A DNA stretch of 64,000 nt from Pisolithus tinctorius (taxonomy: Eukaryota; Basidiomycota; Agaricomycetes; Boletales; Pisolithaceae). The notes beneath the pieces are model-generated. The model saw only the letters and a list, made by a program, of their open reading frames with translations. It did no database searches and was not told the DNA's origin. Every line of letters begins with the position of its first letter. The stretch's first letter is position 1. The translations under genes and the position numbers were made by a program. The stretch lies in the NCBI GenBank assembly GCA_024663395.1, contig JANFAH010000020.1, positions 806,001 through 870,000 on the forward strand, read 5' to 3'. Shown one piece after another: positions 1 through 10,389 of the stretch.

Positions 1-1524
1 GCATGGGGTGGACTGCAGATGATGAAGGCAGATAGACTCTTCTGAATGAGCCTCAACTTCCAAGTATACAAATGATGACAGATAGACCCCTTCATGGAGC
101 CTCAACTGTTGATGACAAGTTATGCTGGGAAGAACTGAACAGACTGACTGAATGCTTCTTGATTGCTTGGGGGTGTAGCTAAGTACATGGGGGGTTTATA
201 TACTGTGGGGGGAATGCAGCTTGTGACAAACAAGGCACAAACACTTGGTAAGTAATGAGTAAGGACTGAGTAATCATGATGAGTAAGTGAGAAATGAAAA
301 GTAAGCAAGTAAAGAAGATTGGTAAGTATTGGCAATGAATGAGTCAAGGATAGTCAAAATATCACAGAATGAGTCAAATAGAGTCAGAAACTGAGTAAGT
401 GCACTGATATCACATTAGGGGGTGGTGATGCAAGTCAGATCTTGGCAGAGACATCTCTAGATCCAAAGATGGCATGACAGATGGGCAGTGTTTCCAGATA
501 GGGAAGTATTAATTCCAGAATTGAAGGGCATGGGTCAGGTGTCAAAGGGGGCTAGGGCATTGGGGGTCTGTGGGGCAATGGGAGCATAAGTGATCATGTC
601 TCCCACCCTTTCATCCTCTCAGTGAAGTTAACAAAAACTTCATGAATGGGGCTCTGATGGAGGAGGAGGAGAAGGGGGGGACATCTTCTGCTGGATCTTG
701 CAGTAGGAAGGCAAGATGCATGTCATACTCATCATGGATGTGATCAGGGAGGCTGGAGAACAGTAGATTATGCTGCAGCTGTTGCAATGTGGGAAGAATG
801 ATGGATGAGATTGGAATAAAGATGGTGCAGGGAGCAGGGAGGAACAATCCATATGCTTCACCAACTGGGGAGACCAAAATGACCACATAAGACCTTTCTA
901 ACCAAGTGACAGACCTGAGGCAACCAAAGAATGTCCTTCTGGAAGTCATACTGACAAGGAGAACATGCTGACCAAGCTGCATGGGATGGGATGGGGCTGA
1001 CAATGATGGGATGAACCAGGGGGCTTCAGGACAAAAGCTGGTGGGAATGCCTGGCAGATATACATAGCCACTGTCTCTGGTGAATGAGACAAGCAAGATG
1101 ATCAACAAAGAGGTGGCCATGATTGATGGACTTAGCAAAATGAGCATCTGATGGATGGAGTGCTGTAGAAATGTGTAGGGTGTGAGGATCCTCTCCAAAT
1201 TTGGAAGGCAGAATCGTGTGACTGAGCACTTTGAGCAAGTGTGAGAACAGAGTCAATATCTTTGGAAATGGTGGAGATATGACAAAAACCGGAATGCCAT
1301 ACATGGGCACTAAAAACTTTTAATGCATGCTTAACTCACTTCCTCTTTTCTCTTTAGCACTGACAACTTGTTCTTGTGTGAAGGATGACTGCTTATGTCC
1401 AGCAGTCTTTCTATGCATGAGGCCTTTGGTCTTCATCTGCATGGCATGGGCATTGTGCACAACTCATCAATGAGTTAGGCAGAGTCAGCTGTAACCATGT
1501 CCACAACACCTTTGGTGTGTGACA
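1..1524 (-). repeat. R1 repeat copy A, cut by window edge
   Basis: This is one of three copies of a repeat (others at 4709-6302 on the plus strand and about 34096-35511 on the minus strand). Read on the minus strand it starts with TGTCACACACC at 1524, holds an ORF (611-1310), then a TATA-like segment (tttatatactg, 197-207) and a stretch with repeated 'gagcctcaact' motifs (about 50 and 102). The TG start, TATA-like box and short transcribed-looking tail suggest a long LTR whose U3 carries an ORF; this is inference. It lies in inverted orientation to copy B, so 1-6302 is a large imperfect inverted repeat around Ty3 fragments. The far end is outside the window. Confidence 0.6.
611..1310 (-). pseudogene. 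R1-encoded unknown protein, frameshifted copy
   Basis: Unrecognised protein. Two overlapping minus-strand frames (611-1198 and 1026-1310) together match the single open frame of copy B (4895-5590) over its length, so one frameshift lies around 1100-1190. Shared patches include YLPGxPTSFxPE, MTSRR.FFG and HDEYD.HLA. No signal peptide, membrane segment or known catalytic motif is obvious; the C-terminus is rich in Ser and Pro. The same patches align without gaps in all three R1 copies, which argues that this frame was once coding. Function unknown. Confidence 0.45.
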
Positions 1525-2863
1525 ACATGTTGAGTCAGATGTCCAGTTGTGCACAGTTGGGATCAATGCTTCCTCCAGGCTGTGCAAGCTCCCTGGAGGA
1601 GCAGACTAATTTTTTGGCTCTGCCTTCTCCACAGGTGGAGTTCCAGCCACAGCTGCACAGGCTTTGGCTGTGTGAGAGGTAGACTTGGGACAGTCCTTAG
1701 CAGAGTGGCCAGCCTTGCCCCAGAAGAGGCAGAGGTTGTTTTTCATCCTTCACTGGCATTCAGTGGAGGTGAGTTTTCCATCCTTGCCCAGAAGGTGAGC
1801 AATCTTGGACTTGGGCAGATCTTTCTGTTTGCCCTTGCCCTTGGTGTCAGGCTTTGGAGCAGAGGCAGAGGATGATGATTTAGACTTGTTGTCAGAGCTG
1901 GAAGACTGCCACTTGTCAGTGGTGGACTTGGTGGTGCACAAAATTTCTGCTTTACATTCCCAGTAGCATGCATCAATAGTTTGGGCAAGTTTGTGGAGTT
2001 GTGCCAGAGTAGAAGGCTTTCTGACTTGAGTGATCTTGTCTTTGATGTGGTCTGGAAGTCTGCAATAGAAGCAGTGGCAGAGTGCACCGACACCATAGTC
2101 CTTGACCTGTGAAGCCCAGTGATTGAACTCCACAATGTACTTGGTAATTCAAGAGCCATCCTTGATAGTAAGGTTCTTGAGATGTTGGACAGCATCCACT
2201 ATGGCATCATGCAGACTGAAATTAGTTGTGAGCTCTCGCAAGAACTCATGATAGTCATCCATCCAGAGTGAGTGGTCATAATTTTCAGGTTTAGTAGGTC
2301 CAGCTTGAACCAAGCCAGAGCCATATCTTAAGATAAGACTGAGCAAAGGTAACCTTCACCCTGTTGGAGTGGAATGCATGGGGGCAGTCTTGAAAGTTCA
2401 ACTTGCACTGCATGAGGAACTCATGGAGTTTCTTTGGGTCAGAGCCATTGAAGGTGTCAGGCTTGCAGACTTTGGTTTTCAGAGTGGAGTCCCCAGTGCA
2501 TGAACTAGACTGCACAAGTGCATGGACAGCTCTAGCAAGAGCTACAAGGGGATCCTTTGGCAGCTCAGCTGGGTCTTTGGGGATATCCCCATCACTGCTG
2601 CCCCCACTGTTGGGATCACTATCAGGGTTGTTAGGGTCAGGGTCAGGTCCATCATCTTGGTTACAAGGAGATGGAGTATGGAAGGCTGTTGGGTGGAGGT
2701 CAGAGCAACCAGCTTCTGAAGTGCTTTTGCCTTCAGCATGAGAGTGGTGTCAAGCAGAGAAGGATTGAAACTGTTTGACAATGGAAGGGAGTTGATGCAG
2801 ATTAGCTAGTGCTGCAGTGAGGTTCTCAGTGACCTCTCTCTGGGATTGAGCTTGAGTTCTCAT
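1525..2863 (-). pseudogene. gag: Ty3/Gypsy gag, decayed
   Basis: Capsid/nucleocapsid precursor of a Ty3 retrotransposon. The ATG at 2863 opens with MRTQAQSQREVTEN, followed by an acidic Pro/Asp stretch, the capsid region (KPDTFNGSDPKKLHEF, LNFQDCPHAF, CHCFYCRLPDHIKD) and an incomplete zinc knuckle near 1720 (NLCLFWGKAGHSAKDC; the second Cys is now Trp). Frameshifts occur near 2340 and 2150. The last part (KIAHLLGKDGKL and on) is nearly the same as 58268-58560, so this 5' half and the chromovirus at 58268-64000 are one family. It follows the minus-strand LTR 3079-3660 after a leader of about 215 nt. At 1525 it is cut by R1 copy A. Confidence 0.8.
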
Positions 2864-3078
2864 AATGGTGTAAGTTTTTTTGGAAGACAGAAAATGAGAT
2901 CATACAAGTGTGAGTATGAATATACTGTCAAGTCTGGGCCTACTCCAACCAACTCTGACACTAGATAAGGTCTGGGGAGAGGTTCAGAAGCAAGTCTGAC
3001 ACAAGACAGCAGAACTCCGACTGGCAGAGTGTTGGCAGGAATGAAGTCCACCAAGGTGAAGGCAGAGCAGAGTGAGGG

Positions 3079-3660
3079 TGTCAGGTTTAGCTCGTGCACT
3101 ACCCCCTTGCATGATCTCAGCCCTTATATTTCAGAGGGAGAGGACAGATGGATAGTCAGAGGTAACTCTGACAGACCAGAGACAGAGACAGAGGGAGTAG
3201 GAACTAAGTTGATACTCATACTGAAGAACAGTGGAGTATGATACATGCTTTTATACTACTATGGAGGTACAGTAATCAGAATTGGAACTGACATATGGAG
3301 ACTCAGAAAATTTCAAGTAAAACTTCCTAGACAATGAATGAAGGGTAGATGGAGGACATATGAATGGGTAACATAGAACATCCCAAAAAGGGAACAGTCC
3401 AGGTGCTGGACCTTGCAGTGCACACACTGCAGAGTACCTGACTGTGCACTGTCAGGGAGAAGTCTGAAGGGTAGTCACATGACTCCTCAGAGAATGGTCC
3501 ATGTGGTCTGGTAGGAGAGCAGTACAAGTCTGACAGTAGTTGGAGTTGAGATGACTCATAAACATCAGGGGGCAGGCAGAGTTGGTGCAGAGTGAGTGAA
3601 TGACTGGCAGAAAAGGGTGTGGAGTGAGTGAGGACTTAGGATGAATGCATGGTCATGACA
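3079..3660 (-). repeat. 582 bp LTR of the chromovirus family (TGTCATGACC type)
   Basis: Read on the minus strand it starts TGTCATGACCATGC and ends CTAAACCTGACA. A second copy of the same length lies at 30796-31377, and a third starts at 63840. It is the 5' LTR of the gag at 1525-2863. It sits inside the gag-protease fragment 3661-4708, whose reading runs up to HNPKVSW and stops at the LTR edge. Both this copy and the one at 30796 are followed by 'ccctcact', so that is element sequence and not a target duplication. Confidence 0.8.
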
Positions 3661-4708
3661 CCCAGGACACCTTGGGGTTGTGCTTCTGAAGCCAAGTGTA
3701 CCTGAGGATAAGGGGGTGAGTGCCAAGCATAGTCACCTGTGCCCAGACAGACTCTCAGTGTCCCTGGTAGTTCATGATGAGGGAAGCAACATGCATAATG
3801 TTTCCAGTGACATTAGGAGTGCCATCAACATTGAGGACAGAGATGGGTTGGCCAAGCTTGATCAAGGGAATGCCATTTTCATCAGCCCACCTCTTGTCCA
3901 GGAACATGTCATTTGCCCTGGAGTCCACCAATGCCTTCGCATCCCATGTCTTTTCTCTTCCTTCCAACATCACATCCAGCTCCAACTCCACTTTGGGATC
4001 TGTGGTTCTTATCCTTGGGGCCTCTCCTGTTGACCAGACAGGCATGTCCCCATTTCCACTGCAAGGGGAACCAAGTACTGGTAGTCTAACATCTGTGGTC
4101 ACACCTACCAGAGTTGTCTCCTCTGGTGACATATTGTCAATGCTCAAAGCAGAAAACTTGTGTATGCAGCCAGTGGAAACCCATTCCATCACTGGCCAAA
4201 CCCTTTTTCCTTGGGACTTCATTTCTTTAACCTGCTTGTTGTAGAAGAATGCCTGTACTTCTTTAAATGACATTTTATGAAGGGCCACTTCCTGCACCTC
4301 TTGCATAACCTTTCTTGTGCCAACCTCAACAATGCCCTTTCCCTGGGCTTTCATCTTGTTGACCTGTATCTGGTAGAAAAATGCCTGCACCTCTTTGAAG
4401 GGCATCTGGTGAAGGGCAGTCTCCTGTGCTCTTTGGATGCCTTCCTGCATGCTGGTCCTGGTATGACCCCTGCCATTAATGCAAGGGAAGTCTCACCTGT
4501 AGTGGTTGCCTTGACATGCAAAGCATTGGACATGGGAGGGAATGGGAGAAGGGGAGGGACAAGTAGTGCCTTGCCACATGAGGGCATAGTGACTGGGTCA
4601 AGTTCTGGTAGGGGTAGAATGAGAAGAGTGGGGAGGGTGGTTACAGGAGGAGGGTGAAGGTGTGATAAGGTTGCTGCAGTTCAGTGGGGAGAGAGAAGAG
4701 GAGGGCAG
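3661..4708 (-). pseudogene. Ty3/Gypsy gag zinc knuckle and aspartic protease
   Basis: Minus-strand fragment of a second Ty3 family. A CX2CX4HX4C knuckle (CFACQGNHYR.DFPC, near 4510-4525; the gap is a TGA) is followed by an open frame 3755-4450. This holds a 44-residue tandem duplication and then a retropepsin core. The usual LVDSGA is LVDSRA here (Gly to Arg, a CpG to CpA change), followed by FLDKRWADENGIPLI and LNVDGTPNVTG, typical of basidiomycete Ty3 proteases. The frame continues to WLQKHNPKVSW at 3661, where the LTR begins. Past the knuckle (4530-4708) nothing specific is seen. It is inactive through the lost active-site Gly and TGA stops. Confidence 0.75.
4200..4450 (-). repeat. 132 bp in-frame tandem duplication in gag-protease
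   Basis: The segment coding ALHQMPFKEVQAFFY recurs 132 nt downstream as ALHKMSFKEVQAFFY, giving about two 44-residue units between the zinc knuckle and the protease. The units have diverged, so the duplication is old. Confidence 0.75.
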
Positions 4709-6302
4709 TGTCACACACCAAAGGTGTTTGGTGAGGTGGACATGGATACTGCTGATGAATGGAGATGAAGACTAGAGCCCTCATGCAAAGAAGGACAGCC
4801 AGGATGTTGGCAGTCATTCCTCACACAAGAACAAATCATCAATGCCAAAGGAGAAAAAGAAGGAAGTGAGTTAAGTGCCAATAAAAGTTCTTAAGTGCCT
4901 GTGTATGGCATTCCAGTTTTTGATGTATCTCCACCATTTCTGCAGATACTGACACCATTCCCACACTCATGTATAGAGCTCAGCCATGCAATCCTACCTT
5001 CCAAAATTGGAAAGGATCTGTGCACTCCACATGTGTCTACAGCACTCCCTCCAAAAGATGCTCATTTCACTAATTCTTCTGATATGGCCACCTCCATGTC
5101 AATCATTTTGCTTGTCCCCTTTGCTAGGGACCATGGCCATGTATATCTACCAGGAGTTCCTACCAGCTTCTGTCCTGAAGCATCCTGGTACATCCCATCC
5201 TTGTCTGCCCCCTCTCAGCCCATCCAGCTTGGACAGTGTGCTCTTTTCATCAGTATGACCTCTAGGAGGATGTTCTTTGGTCGCCTCAGGTCTGTCATTC
5301 ACTTGGAAAGGTCTTTTGTGGTCATTTCAGTCTCTCCAGTCCAAGAAGCATATGGATCCTTCCTCCCTGCCCCCTGCAATGTCTTCATACCAATCTCATC
5401 CATCATTCTTCCAAAATTGCAACAGCTACAGTATAATCTACTGTTCACCACTCTCCCTGATTGCATCCATGATGAGTATGATGCACATCTTGCCTCCTTA
5501 TTGTAAGATACGGCAGAAGATGCTCCCCCATCATCCTCTCTTCCAACAGAGCCTCTTTCATGAAGTTTTTATTTGCTTCACTGAGAGGACAGTTGGGGGG
5601 GAAGGTTGCAATCCCCTATGCTCCTGTCACCCCACAGACCCCCAAAGCTTGACCCCTGTTGACATCTGACTCACCCTGTCTGCTTGTGGATGTACTGTAT
5701 TGGCATCAGATCAGTGCTGCCTCTCTGTCATCCCACCTTGGCCTAGAAGTGATCTCTTTGAGATGCGACATGCACAGCCTCCCCCTAATGCAATTCCAGT
5801 ACACTTTCCCAGTTTCTGACATTGATTGACTCATATTTTAAAATTCTGACTGTCCTTGACTCACCTATTGCCAATACTTACCAATCTTTGGACTTTGCTT
5901 ACTGATTCTTCGCTTTTTGGCTTACTTATCCTTACCAATGCTCACCAATGCTTTCTAAGATGATTACCCACCACTTACATTCCTTACTTATCAGTTACCA
6001 ATCACTTACCAAGTGTTTACACCTTGTGTTCCATAGGCAATGCCCCTGTACTGTATATAAGTCACTGTATTTAGGTAGCTAAAAAAAAGAAGATGTCAGA
6101 GAGCCCCTCTTGCTCACAATTCATCATCACTCAGTAAATCATTCATCAGCTTCAATAGTTGAGGTGTTATTAGGGGTCTAACTATCATCTACTTTGCTTA
6201 TCATCACCTATCATCAATCAAGCTTCACTCCAAGTCCTCTCTGAGCTCAGTGCAGCTCAGAGCATCAAATTAAGTCATCATCCATCCTTCTGTAGGCTGA
6301 CA
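4709..6302 (+). repeat. R1 repeat copy B, possible long solo LTR with U3 ORF
   Basis: The most complete R1 copy. It starts TGTCACACACC at 4709 and can be closed at GCTGACA (6302). The four bases GCAG flank both ends (4705-4708, 6303-6306), a possible short target duplication. Inside are an ORF (4895-5590), a G-rich purine run (5591-5604), a TATA-like box (tgtatataag, about 6052) and about 250 nt with repeated 'catcatc' motifs. A solo LTR with a coding U3 fits this order but is not proven; a nonautonomous element is the alternative. Copies A and C share its layout. Confidence 0.5.
4895..5590 (+). pseudogene. R1-encoded unknown protein, longest open copy
   Basis: The open frame starts at a Met at 4895 and runs 203 codons to a stop at 5504; similarity to the other copies continues another 25 residues in the next frame. 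The protein is not recognised. It contains VYGIPVF, YLPGVPTSFCPEA, MTSRRMFFG, FLPAPCNVFIPISSI and HDEYDAHLAS. Copies at 611-1310 and 35018-35530 align to it with few gaps, so the frame was probably under selection in an active ancestor. It lies upstream of the TATA-like box, in what would be U3 if R1 is an LTR. No family can be named. Confidence 0.4.
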
Positions 6303-6589
6303 GCAGTCTACCCTATTGCTTCCTCTCGCATTCCTGCTCCTTCTTTGTCAGGAGCACCCCCAACCCTCAGCACTTGTCTTTGATTGTTGTAGCTTGCAAA
6401 AACCCTCCAAAATAGAAGGTTCTACCATCTAGGTACCATGTAGGCACACCACCACTCACTCTCATTGTCTTTTGTGTTGGTTTTGGTTGGTTTTCACCAC
6501 TGAACCACACTTTGACTCACAGTGGAGTCAAGAAAAAGGGGAATGATGGAGGTGGGGGAAGAGGGTAAAGGGAGTGGTTGAAGAACAGA
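6303..6589. other. No gene seen
   Basis: About 290 nt with no convincing coding potential, between R1 copy B and the first Helitron-like residues. It may hold the 5' end of the Helitron, but no clear TC terminus or hairpin is visible. Confidence 0.4.
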
Positions 6590-6661
6590 AAGGCAGGGAA
6601 AGTGAACGATGCTCAGAGATAAATGGTCTAGAGTGGCATTGGTCAGGAACATGTCCTTGGA

Positions 6662-9269
6662 GTGGCAGATGTTGAGCAGATGAGAGTGTCCTCTTCTGAG
6701 CTGATGGCTCATGCACTTGTGAATTTCAATAATAACACTGCAGAGGGAGGATATATTGTATGCCATGGCAATGTGCTGATCAATGACTGCCCTGCCTCCC
6801 CCTCATCACCCACAACATGCAACCCACTTGGTGCTGCATTCCTGGTACTTTTTCCTTATGGAAAGGGTGTGTCATATGCATGACTCTTGGACTCAATCCT
6901 GGTCCAGTCTGGACCCCTAGCCTCTATCTCCAGTCAAGCCTGGTCCTAGTCCAGCCTGGAAAACCCAACTCTGGCCCTAGAAAACCCAACTCCAGCCTGA
7001 ATAACTCAAGTCTGGTGTTTTACCCCTATCTCCAGTCCACTCCAGCCTCCTGGCCTTGTGCTGCTCCTCCCTGCTCCTCCCAGGTCTATGTCTGGGTCAC
7101 CCAGACATGACTCCAGTCTGTTTTCCTTTGTTTGTACTATATGTAGTCTAGTCCCCTTTGCTGATCTTGCTTACTGTACAAACCTGTGTCTGACTCTAGT
7201 TATGCTGGTCACCCAGACTTTGACTATTAGTCTTGGCACAGCCTCTGTGGCTGTCCTCTTGCTAATCATCTTTCTAATAGCTTGTCAACAAGTCCAGCTT
7301 TATGTTTGTTACCCTGGACTGGCCTTGTGTATTTAACCCCTGTACATACTTTGTAGCACCTCAGTGAGAATATCAATTTAGTATTACCCTCAACTCTGCA
7401 CTACACCCCAAGTCTACTCCATAGCTAAGGCCAAGCCTTAAGCTATCCCCAGACCTCTCCCCAGCTTGCATAAGGGTACAGCACATAAGCTGAGACCAAG
7501 GGAGGTAGATCCAACCCTGGACCAGCTTCCCCCTGTGTGTGCTCCAAGACTGGTTGGTTTCCCATGCTACTGGTCTTATTCCTGTGCTCCCAGTCTTAAG
7601 TCCAGTCCTCTGGACTTAACCCTTGACCTCTGGCCTTAACTCCAGTCCAACCAGACTTGGACCCTGTCTCCCAGCCTTGACTTTGGCCACCTGGACTTAG
7701 CCCCTGTCTCCCAGTCTTGAAGCCTGGTCACCTGAGGGTAAACCCATACTTAACAGGGTGCTATCAAGGCTGAACATCCTGTCAATATTAGTCTGTGCAA
7801 ACATTGTAGGTGGGCCATGCAGTATCATGACCAACAATTTGCCACACACCATTCCTTTCCATTTGTGGTCTTTGCCCTTATGCAAAAGTGAGAGTCTATG
7901 TGATTGGCATGTCTTCAAATGAGATGGAAGGACTTTGAACAGGACACACTTGCCTTATGGTCCATCACAGTGGCAGACCTCAGGAACACAGTGGTGGAGG
8001 AGGCCCAACATTTGCTGATTAGTAATGCTCATGTGTGTAGCTTGTGGCATCATGTCACAGCAGTGAACAGACGTGTGCTGGGTTCTGATAATGCACAAGC
8101 TGGTTATTGCAGTATGATATGGGGCACCTGTGTCATGCTCAGAGGCCCTTTGCTTTGGTTGACTATAAATCCTGTTGACCTGCACAATCCAATCGCTCAG
8201 ATTTTTGCAGGGGAAAACATAGATTTGAACCAATTCAACACACAATTAGGTCCTGATAATAATCGATGTGCAGAGAACATAGCAGCAAACCCATATGCTG
8301 CTGCCTGATACTTCCACTGCATCATTCTCACCATCCTGGAGACACTGTTTGGCATCTGCCAATCGGCTAATAGGACCAAGACAGATGTTGGCATGCTCAG
8401 CCATGTGGTGGCTTACTTTGGAGTCATGGAGGCACAGGGCAGAGGTACACTTCATGTCCATATGCTGTTGTGGCTGGCAAATACACCCAATTGCCAATGA
8501 CATGCAGGCCTTGTTGCAACAAGACAGTTTCTGCAATACCATCCATAACTACATTTGGGCAAATATCCACATGCATCTGGATGCCCTCACTGAGGATGAT
8601 CTGAAGAAGATGCTGATAGATTCCCAGCTAGCATATTCCCAACCCCAAAATCCATGCACCTCTGGATGGCTGTGGCAAAGTCACAAGATTGAATGACAAC
8701 TGGTGAGGTCACAGCAACTTCACACATCCACACAGGTGACATGTCTTCATGCCACATGCAATGGGCTGGTTTGCAAGAGAAGGGCTCCATGGCTGCTGAG
8801 TGATGATGACTATGTTGATGAGTGGGGGAATTGGGGACCACAATGCATGTATGGATATATAAATGCATATTGCCCTGCCTTGCTGATGATGATGCAATGC
8901 AACAATGACCCCAAAATCAACATGAATGGTGCAGATACTAAAGACATCATGTTCTATATCACTGCATATGCCACCAACAAACAAAAGAAGAGCCACAACC
9001 TTTCTGCCTTGATGGCATCAGCATTGCCCTATCACATAAATAATCCAAAGTATGACGATGTCCATGAACACAACCACCTTTTGATATACCACTGTATCAA
9101 CATGATCAATTGTGAAGCAGAATTATTGGGACCACAGGTTGTATCATACCTGATGGGATATGGTGACATGTTCACCTCACACCACTATGCTGCATTATAC
9201 ACAGGGCCATTATTCAGTACCCTCAAAGGCTTGTACCCAGAGTTCTCAGTGGGTTCAACAGAAAGGTGA
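6662..9269 (+). pseudogene. Helitron Rep (Helitron_like_N and HUH endonuclease)
   Basis: N-terminal region of the RepHel protein, which nicks and rejoins DNA in rolling-circle transposition. The frame reads VADVEQMRVSSSELMAHA and LFPYGKG, is broken by the LTR at 6870, and resumes in frame after 7760 with RWAMQYHDQQFATHHSFPF, a Helitron_like_N hallmark. Then come INPVDLHNPIAQIFAGE, the HUH motif GTLHVHMLLW (about 8450) and, after a frameshift near 8500-8700, YGYINAYCPALLM and the two-Tyr motif FYITAYATNKQKK (about 8950). It continues with GPQVVSYLMGYGD to 9269. Both metal His and both Tyr are present, but TGA stops (as in LMQK.ESM.LACLQM) and frameshifts kill it. Confidence 0.85.
6870..7755 (+). 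repeat. Solo LTR (family L1), 886 bp, in Helitron Rep
   Basis: It starts TGTCATATGCATGACTC and ends ACCCATACTTAACA, flanked by the perfect 5 bp target duplication GGGTG (6865-6869 and 7756-7760). Removing the LTR and one GGGTG rejoins the Helitron frame between LFPYGKG and IKAEHPV. A TATA-like tgtatttaa lies near 7328. Internal sections are degenerate runs of 'ctggactt', 'cccagtctt' and 'cctggcc' motifs. The other copy is at 39692-40593; a shorter relative is at 43003-43471. No CpG was noticed in it, so this is the older copy. Confidence 0.9.
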
Positions 9270-10389
9270 GCTAATATGTCACCCATGCAGCATGATGGCT
9301 GATGTACTCACTGTTGTGTCTGGCCAGGTATTCATACCACTTGAACAGTGAGGACAATGAGTGTGCAGATGGAGATGACAATAATGATGTCATGATGTTA
9401 CTGTGCAGTGGCCAAGGGCAGCTGTATACATGCACACAAATGCAAGATTATCTCCAATGCAGCACTGAGTTGGAGGAACAATTGCTTGCATTTGTGTGTG
9501 ATACATGGGAAGAATGTTATATGCCAAAAGATGAGGAGCAAAGTCAGTGAACATCTCACACAAGGGGCCAGCTAGCTCATATGTGCTCACCCTATCAAGA
9601 GCATCACCCCAAAGCTCAAACACACCGCTGGGTTCTTTGTGCCAAAGGACACAAAACACTCCCTCAAGTTGTAGGTCCATGGCTTGACAGCAGCACATAT
9701 GATTTCTACTGCACATGCATGTTGGCCTTGTTGAAGCCATGGTGATTAGTGGCCAATCTGAAGGGAAAGGATGACAGATGGAGTGCCACTTTCAAACGTA
9801 TGAATGGTTCAAATATGCCATGGGTAATGTGCATGCTGGCCAGTTTGCAATACTATTATGACTCTAAAACAGCATGTGAAACAGCATCAGTTCCTGGTGA
9901 GGCATGTCAACACTACAGACCAGTATGTGATTGTCAATTGGCAGATGTTGTGGTGGATACTACCAATGACACTGAGGATTGTGAAGACTGGACAGCAACT
10001 CTCTCTGAGGTGGACCTTGCAACTTTCCAATGCAATCAACTTTCAGCATGAGAACAAGCTCACACTAAACAGGTGATTGCCATAGTGCTGCAGTACAGGG
10101 TGTTCACAGCCAGTGCCCCCTCCCTGCCTTCAGATAATTATTCATATTGAATAGCTGTAGGAGGGGACATACCTCAACTGGAAGGATGGATGACCACCAT
10201 GTGTGCCATGGTGGATAGTGCTAACCAAAACCAGATGTCCATCATGGCTGACAATGAAATGGACCAGGGCAGTGTCATCAAAAATGATGGCATGACAGGC
10301 ATAGAAGCGAGAGGCGCCTACATCCTTGCACAACTGGCAGGTGATGAAAACAGACTTGAGCCAACTGACATTGATGACCTGTTAGAAGA
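9270..10389 (+). pseudogene. Helitron central region, heavily decayed
   Basis: Between Rep and helicase the sequence keeps short Helitron-like stretches in changing frames, e.g. ACETASVPGEACQHYRPVCD (about 9875-9935) and GAYILAQLAGDEN (about 10313). The open pieces at 9302-9550, 9749-10051 and 10190-10399 probably are one old coding region with several frameshifts. No catalytic motif can be placed here. Confidence 0.5.

Noticed and set aside
1743..2781. Plus- and minus-strand open frames overlapping the gag at 1525-2863
   Set aside because: They are alternative frames of a decayed gag; only the frames with capsid and knuckle motifs were kept.
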